Source: Psychrobacter sp.
GTDB lineage: Bacteria > Pseudomonadota > Gammaproteobacteria > Pseudomonadales > Moraxellaceae
DNA: 8,825 nt
NCBI GenBank assembly: GCA_029264635.1
Contig: JARIAA010000027.1
Span: 1-8,825, forward strand
Direction of reading: 5' to 3'
Translations under genes and position numbers: made by a program
In this document: in pieces, positions 6,774 to 8,825 of the stretch
Numbering within the stretch: the first letter of the stretch is position 1
Layout of the letters: the number at the start of each line of letters is the position of its first letter
The notes under the pieces: generated by a model
Told to the model about the DNA's origin: nothing
Databases searched by the model: none
Seen by the model: only the letters and a program-made list of their open reading frames with translations

Positions 6774-7025
6774 CGTTTAATAGCTTGTAAGTTAAGATTT
6801 GCAAGCGTTTGTCGCCTCATTGGTTACAAAGCTTGAAATATGAAACATTCTGTGACATCTATGGTTTTTAGGCTAAAAGTATGTACAAGAAAAGTTGAAT
6901 AGCTTTAAATTCAGGGCATTCGCTCTTTTTGTAATGGGTTTATTTTTCGCAACTGGAAACTTATCCAATCACTTACAAAGTCGATAGGACCGTATATACA
7001 GCTTGTAGATATTAAAATATATAAT

Positions 7026-7050
7026 AAAAAACGCATCCCAAAGGATGCGT
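7026..7050 (-). terminator. Rho-independent terminator of dnaK
   Basis: ACGCATCC (7031-7038), loop CAAA and GGATGCGT (7043-7050) form a perfect 8-bp GC-containing stem. On the - strand it is followed by a T-run (plus-strand A 7026-7030). It begins 35 bases past the dnaK stop. No dnaJ follows on this strand, so transcription of the dnaK unit ends here. Confidence 0.88.
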
Positions 7051-7085
7051 TAGTTTGATTCAAGTATCTATGATTGCTAGTAGAC

Positions 7086-8825
7086 TTATTTCTTATCTTC
7101 GTCCACTTCAGTGAATTCAGCATCAACCACATCATCATCAGCCTGATTACTGTCCGCTGATTCAGTTTGCTGTTGGAACTGACCTGGATCCATACCCTCG
7201 CTACCTGCGCCACTATCCGCGTAGATTTTTTGACTGACTGGCAAGAAGGCATTATCTAACGCTTCAAGCTTAGCTTTGATGTCGTCATGATCGTCTTCTT
7301 TAGCCGCGGTTTCAAGATCAGAGATAGCGGTTTCTACGGATGATTTTTCTTCATCAGTGACTTTGTCTGCCGCATCTTTCAATGCTTTTTGAACGGCATG
7401 AATACGACCATCTGCTTCGTTACGAACTTGTGCAAGGTTAGCGAATTTCTCATCTTCAGCCGCATTGGCTTCAGCGTCGCGAACCATTTGTTCGACTTCT
7501 TCATCAGACAAACCAGAATCCGCTTTAATCTGGATACTTTGTGCTTTGCCAGTGCCTTTGTCTTTGGCTGAGATATTCATGATACCGTCAGCGTTGATAT
7601 CAAAGGTCACTTCGATTTGTGGTAGGCCACGTGGGGCTGGTGGAATATCCGTTAAATCGAAACGGCCAAGCTGTTTATTTTGGTTAGCGATTTTGCGCTC
7701 GCCTTGATAAACCTGAATAGTTACGGCTGGCTGGTTGTCTTCTGCCGTTGAGAATACTTGTGATTTCTTAGTCGGAATCATCGTGTTCTTCTAAATGATT
7801 GGCGTCATTACACCGCCCATCGTTTCGATACCAAGGGTCAGTGGTGTCACGTCAAGTAAAAGTACGTCAGTTTTGTCACCTGATAATACCGCGCCTTGAA
7901 TCGCTGCACCCGCTGCTACTGCTTCGTCAGGGTTCACGTCTTTACGTGGCTCTTGACCAAAGAAATCTTGTACTTTTTGTTGTACCAGTGGCATACGAGT
8001 CTGACCACCAACTAAAATAACGTCGTCAATGTCGCCGTTTTTAAGGCCAGCATCCTCAAGGGCAATTTTACAAGGACCCATTGTACGTTGTACCAACTCT
8101 TCAGTTAAGCTCTCTAACTTTGAGCGACTGATGGTTACTACTAAATGCTTAGGACCACTGCTATCAGCAGTAATATATGGCAAGTTCACTTCTGTACTTT
8201 GTGCACTTGATAATTCGATTTTTGCTTTTTCTGCCGCTTCTTTTAGGCGCTGCATCGCAAGCGAGTCACCTTTTAGGTTGACGTCTTGATCTTTTTTGAA
8301 TTCAGCAACTAAAAACTCAATCAGCGCTGAGTCAAAGTCTTCACCACCAAGGAAAGTATCACCGTTGGTTGATAACACTTCAAACTGCTGCTCGCCATCA
8401 ACGTCAGCGATTTCGATGATTGATACGTCGAATGTACCACCACCCAAGTCATAAACAGCGATAGTGCGGTCGCCTTGCTTCTTATCCATACCATAGGCAA
8501 GCGCCGCAGCCGTCGGTTCGTTGATGATACGTTTTACATCAAGACCTGCGATTTTACCCGCATCTTTTGTGGCTTGACGCTGTGAGTCATTGAAGTAAGC
8601 AGGTACCGTAATAACTGCTTCAGTCACGCTTTCACCAAGATAGTCTTCTGCTGTTTTTTTCATTTTTTTCAAGATTTCAGCAGAAACCTGTGGCGGCGCT
8701 AGTTTTTTACCATTGATCTCTACCCACGCATCGCCGTTATCCGCTTTAGCGATTTTGTAAGGGACCATGCCGATGTCTTTTTGCACGACTTTATCATCGA
8801 AACGACGACCAATCAGACGCTTAAT
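7086..8825 (-). pseudogene. dnaK: dnaK (Hsp70 chaperone), 5'-truncated by window edge and split by an in-frame amber stop
   Basis: This is the cytoplasmic ATP-dependent chaperone DnaK, which works with DnaJ and GrpE. The frame is open to the window end; the first visible codons read IKRLIGRRFDD, matching E. coli DnaK from about Ile69, so about 68 N-terminal residues are missing. The catalytic Lys70 equivalent is present. The nucleotide-binding domain is intact, with VITVPAYFND, NEPTAAALAYG, YDLGGGTFDVS, GGEDFD, VILVGGQTRMP and NPDEAVAAGAA. Next comes the linker VLLLDVTPLTLGIETMGG. Then a TAG (7791-7793) interrupts at the position of E. coli residue 413, in the first strand of the substrate-binding domain. 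The same frame continues with IPTKKSQVFSTAEDNQ, the beta domain, the helical lid and the acidic C terminus DDDVVDAEFTEVDEDKK, ending at TAA 7086-7088. With no other damage, the TAG is either a recent nonsense change or a sequence error. If real, only the ATPase domain plus linker would be made, without client binding. Confidence 0.93.
7791..7793 (-). other. In-frame amber codon inside dnaK
   Basis: The plus strand reads CTA, hence TAG on the coding strand, between codons for GGVMTPII and KNTMIPTKK. The flanks are in the same frame, so there is no frameshift. In related DnaK proteins this position is non-critical (Ala413 in E. coli, probably Glu in close relatives), and a single G-to-T change of GAG would create it. 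The next in-frame ATG is at 7779-7781, only 9 bases past the stop, with a weak purine-rich AGAAG before it. Confidence 0.95.

Larger units (their letters stand above)
6651..7085. other. Intergenic region between dnaK and the outer-membrane protein gene
   Basis: This 435-base AT-rich stretch holds the dnaK terminator near its right end, and the leader and ribosome-binding site of the outer-membrane protein gene near its left end. Only very short frames are present, none with a ribosome-binding site, and I recognise no RNA gene. The central part, about 6780-7020, remains unexplained by anything I can support. Confidence 0.55.

Noticed and set aside
6840..6902. 20-residue + strand frame in the dnaK-omp gap
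   Set aside because: No ribosome-binding site and no supporting context; expected by chance in AT-rich DNA.
6911..7252. 113-codon - strand frame overlapping the end of dnaK
   Set aside because: It overlaps the DnaK C-terminal coding region in another frame and runs across the dnaK terminator; no family resemblance.
1..8825. A new defence, mobile or biosynthetic system
   Set aside because: All sizeable frames are explained by known housekeeping or envelope families. I saw no transposase, integrase, CRISPR spacing, toxin-antitoxin pair or tRNA-like fold.

Overview
The window is about 43% G+C by eye and reads as a piece of chromosome from a gammaproteobacterium of the Moraxellaceae, most likely Psychrobacter or a close relative. 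The basis is the style of the DnaK, HemN, QmcA and small outer-membrane-protein sequences recalled from memory; no database search was possible. Nearly all of it is ordinary housekeeping and envelope content. I found no phage, insertion sequence, CRISPR, tRNA or rRNA, and no multi-gene system that looks new.

Layout. (1) Positions 2-709, + strand: the C-terminal part of an arylamine N-acetyltransferase cut by the window edge. (2) 710-1048: a 339-base gap with a strong extended -10 element and a ~145-base imperfect palindrome that looks like a dispersed repeat. (3) 1049-2569, +: hemN, oxygen-independent coproporphyrinogen III oxidase, closed by a bidirectional terminator. (4) 2740-4107, -: a phytase-like esterase-family protein, convergent with hemN. 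(5) 4268-5149 and 5281-5892, -: a qmcA-type stomatin/SPFH membrane protein preceded by its nfeD partner, with a terminator behind them. (6) 6117-6650, -: a small outer-membrane beta-barrel with signal peptide and its own terminator. (7) 7086-8825, -: dnaK, running off the right edge and interrupted by an in-frame amber codon.

The main anomaly is in dnaK. The reading frame is intact and strongly DnaK-like on both sides of a single TAG at 7791-7793. The TAG falls just after the interdomain linker, at the start of the substrate-binding domain. Everything else fits a one-base nonsense change or a base-calling error. An ATG four codons after the TAG would allow a separately translated C-terminal piece, but there is no proof of that.

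Working relations. nfeD and qmcA form a membrane-quality module seen in many bacteria. HemN feeds haem synthesis without oxygen. The remaining genes are functionally independent neighbours with their own ribosome-binding sites and terminators.
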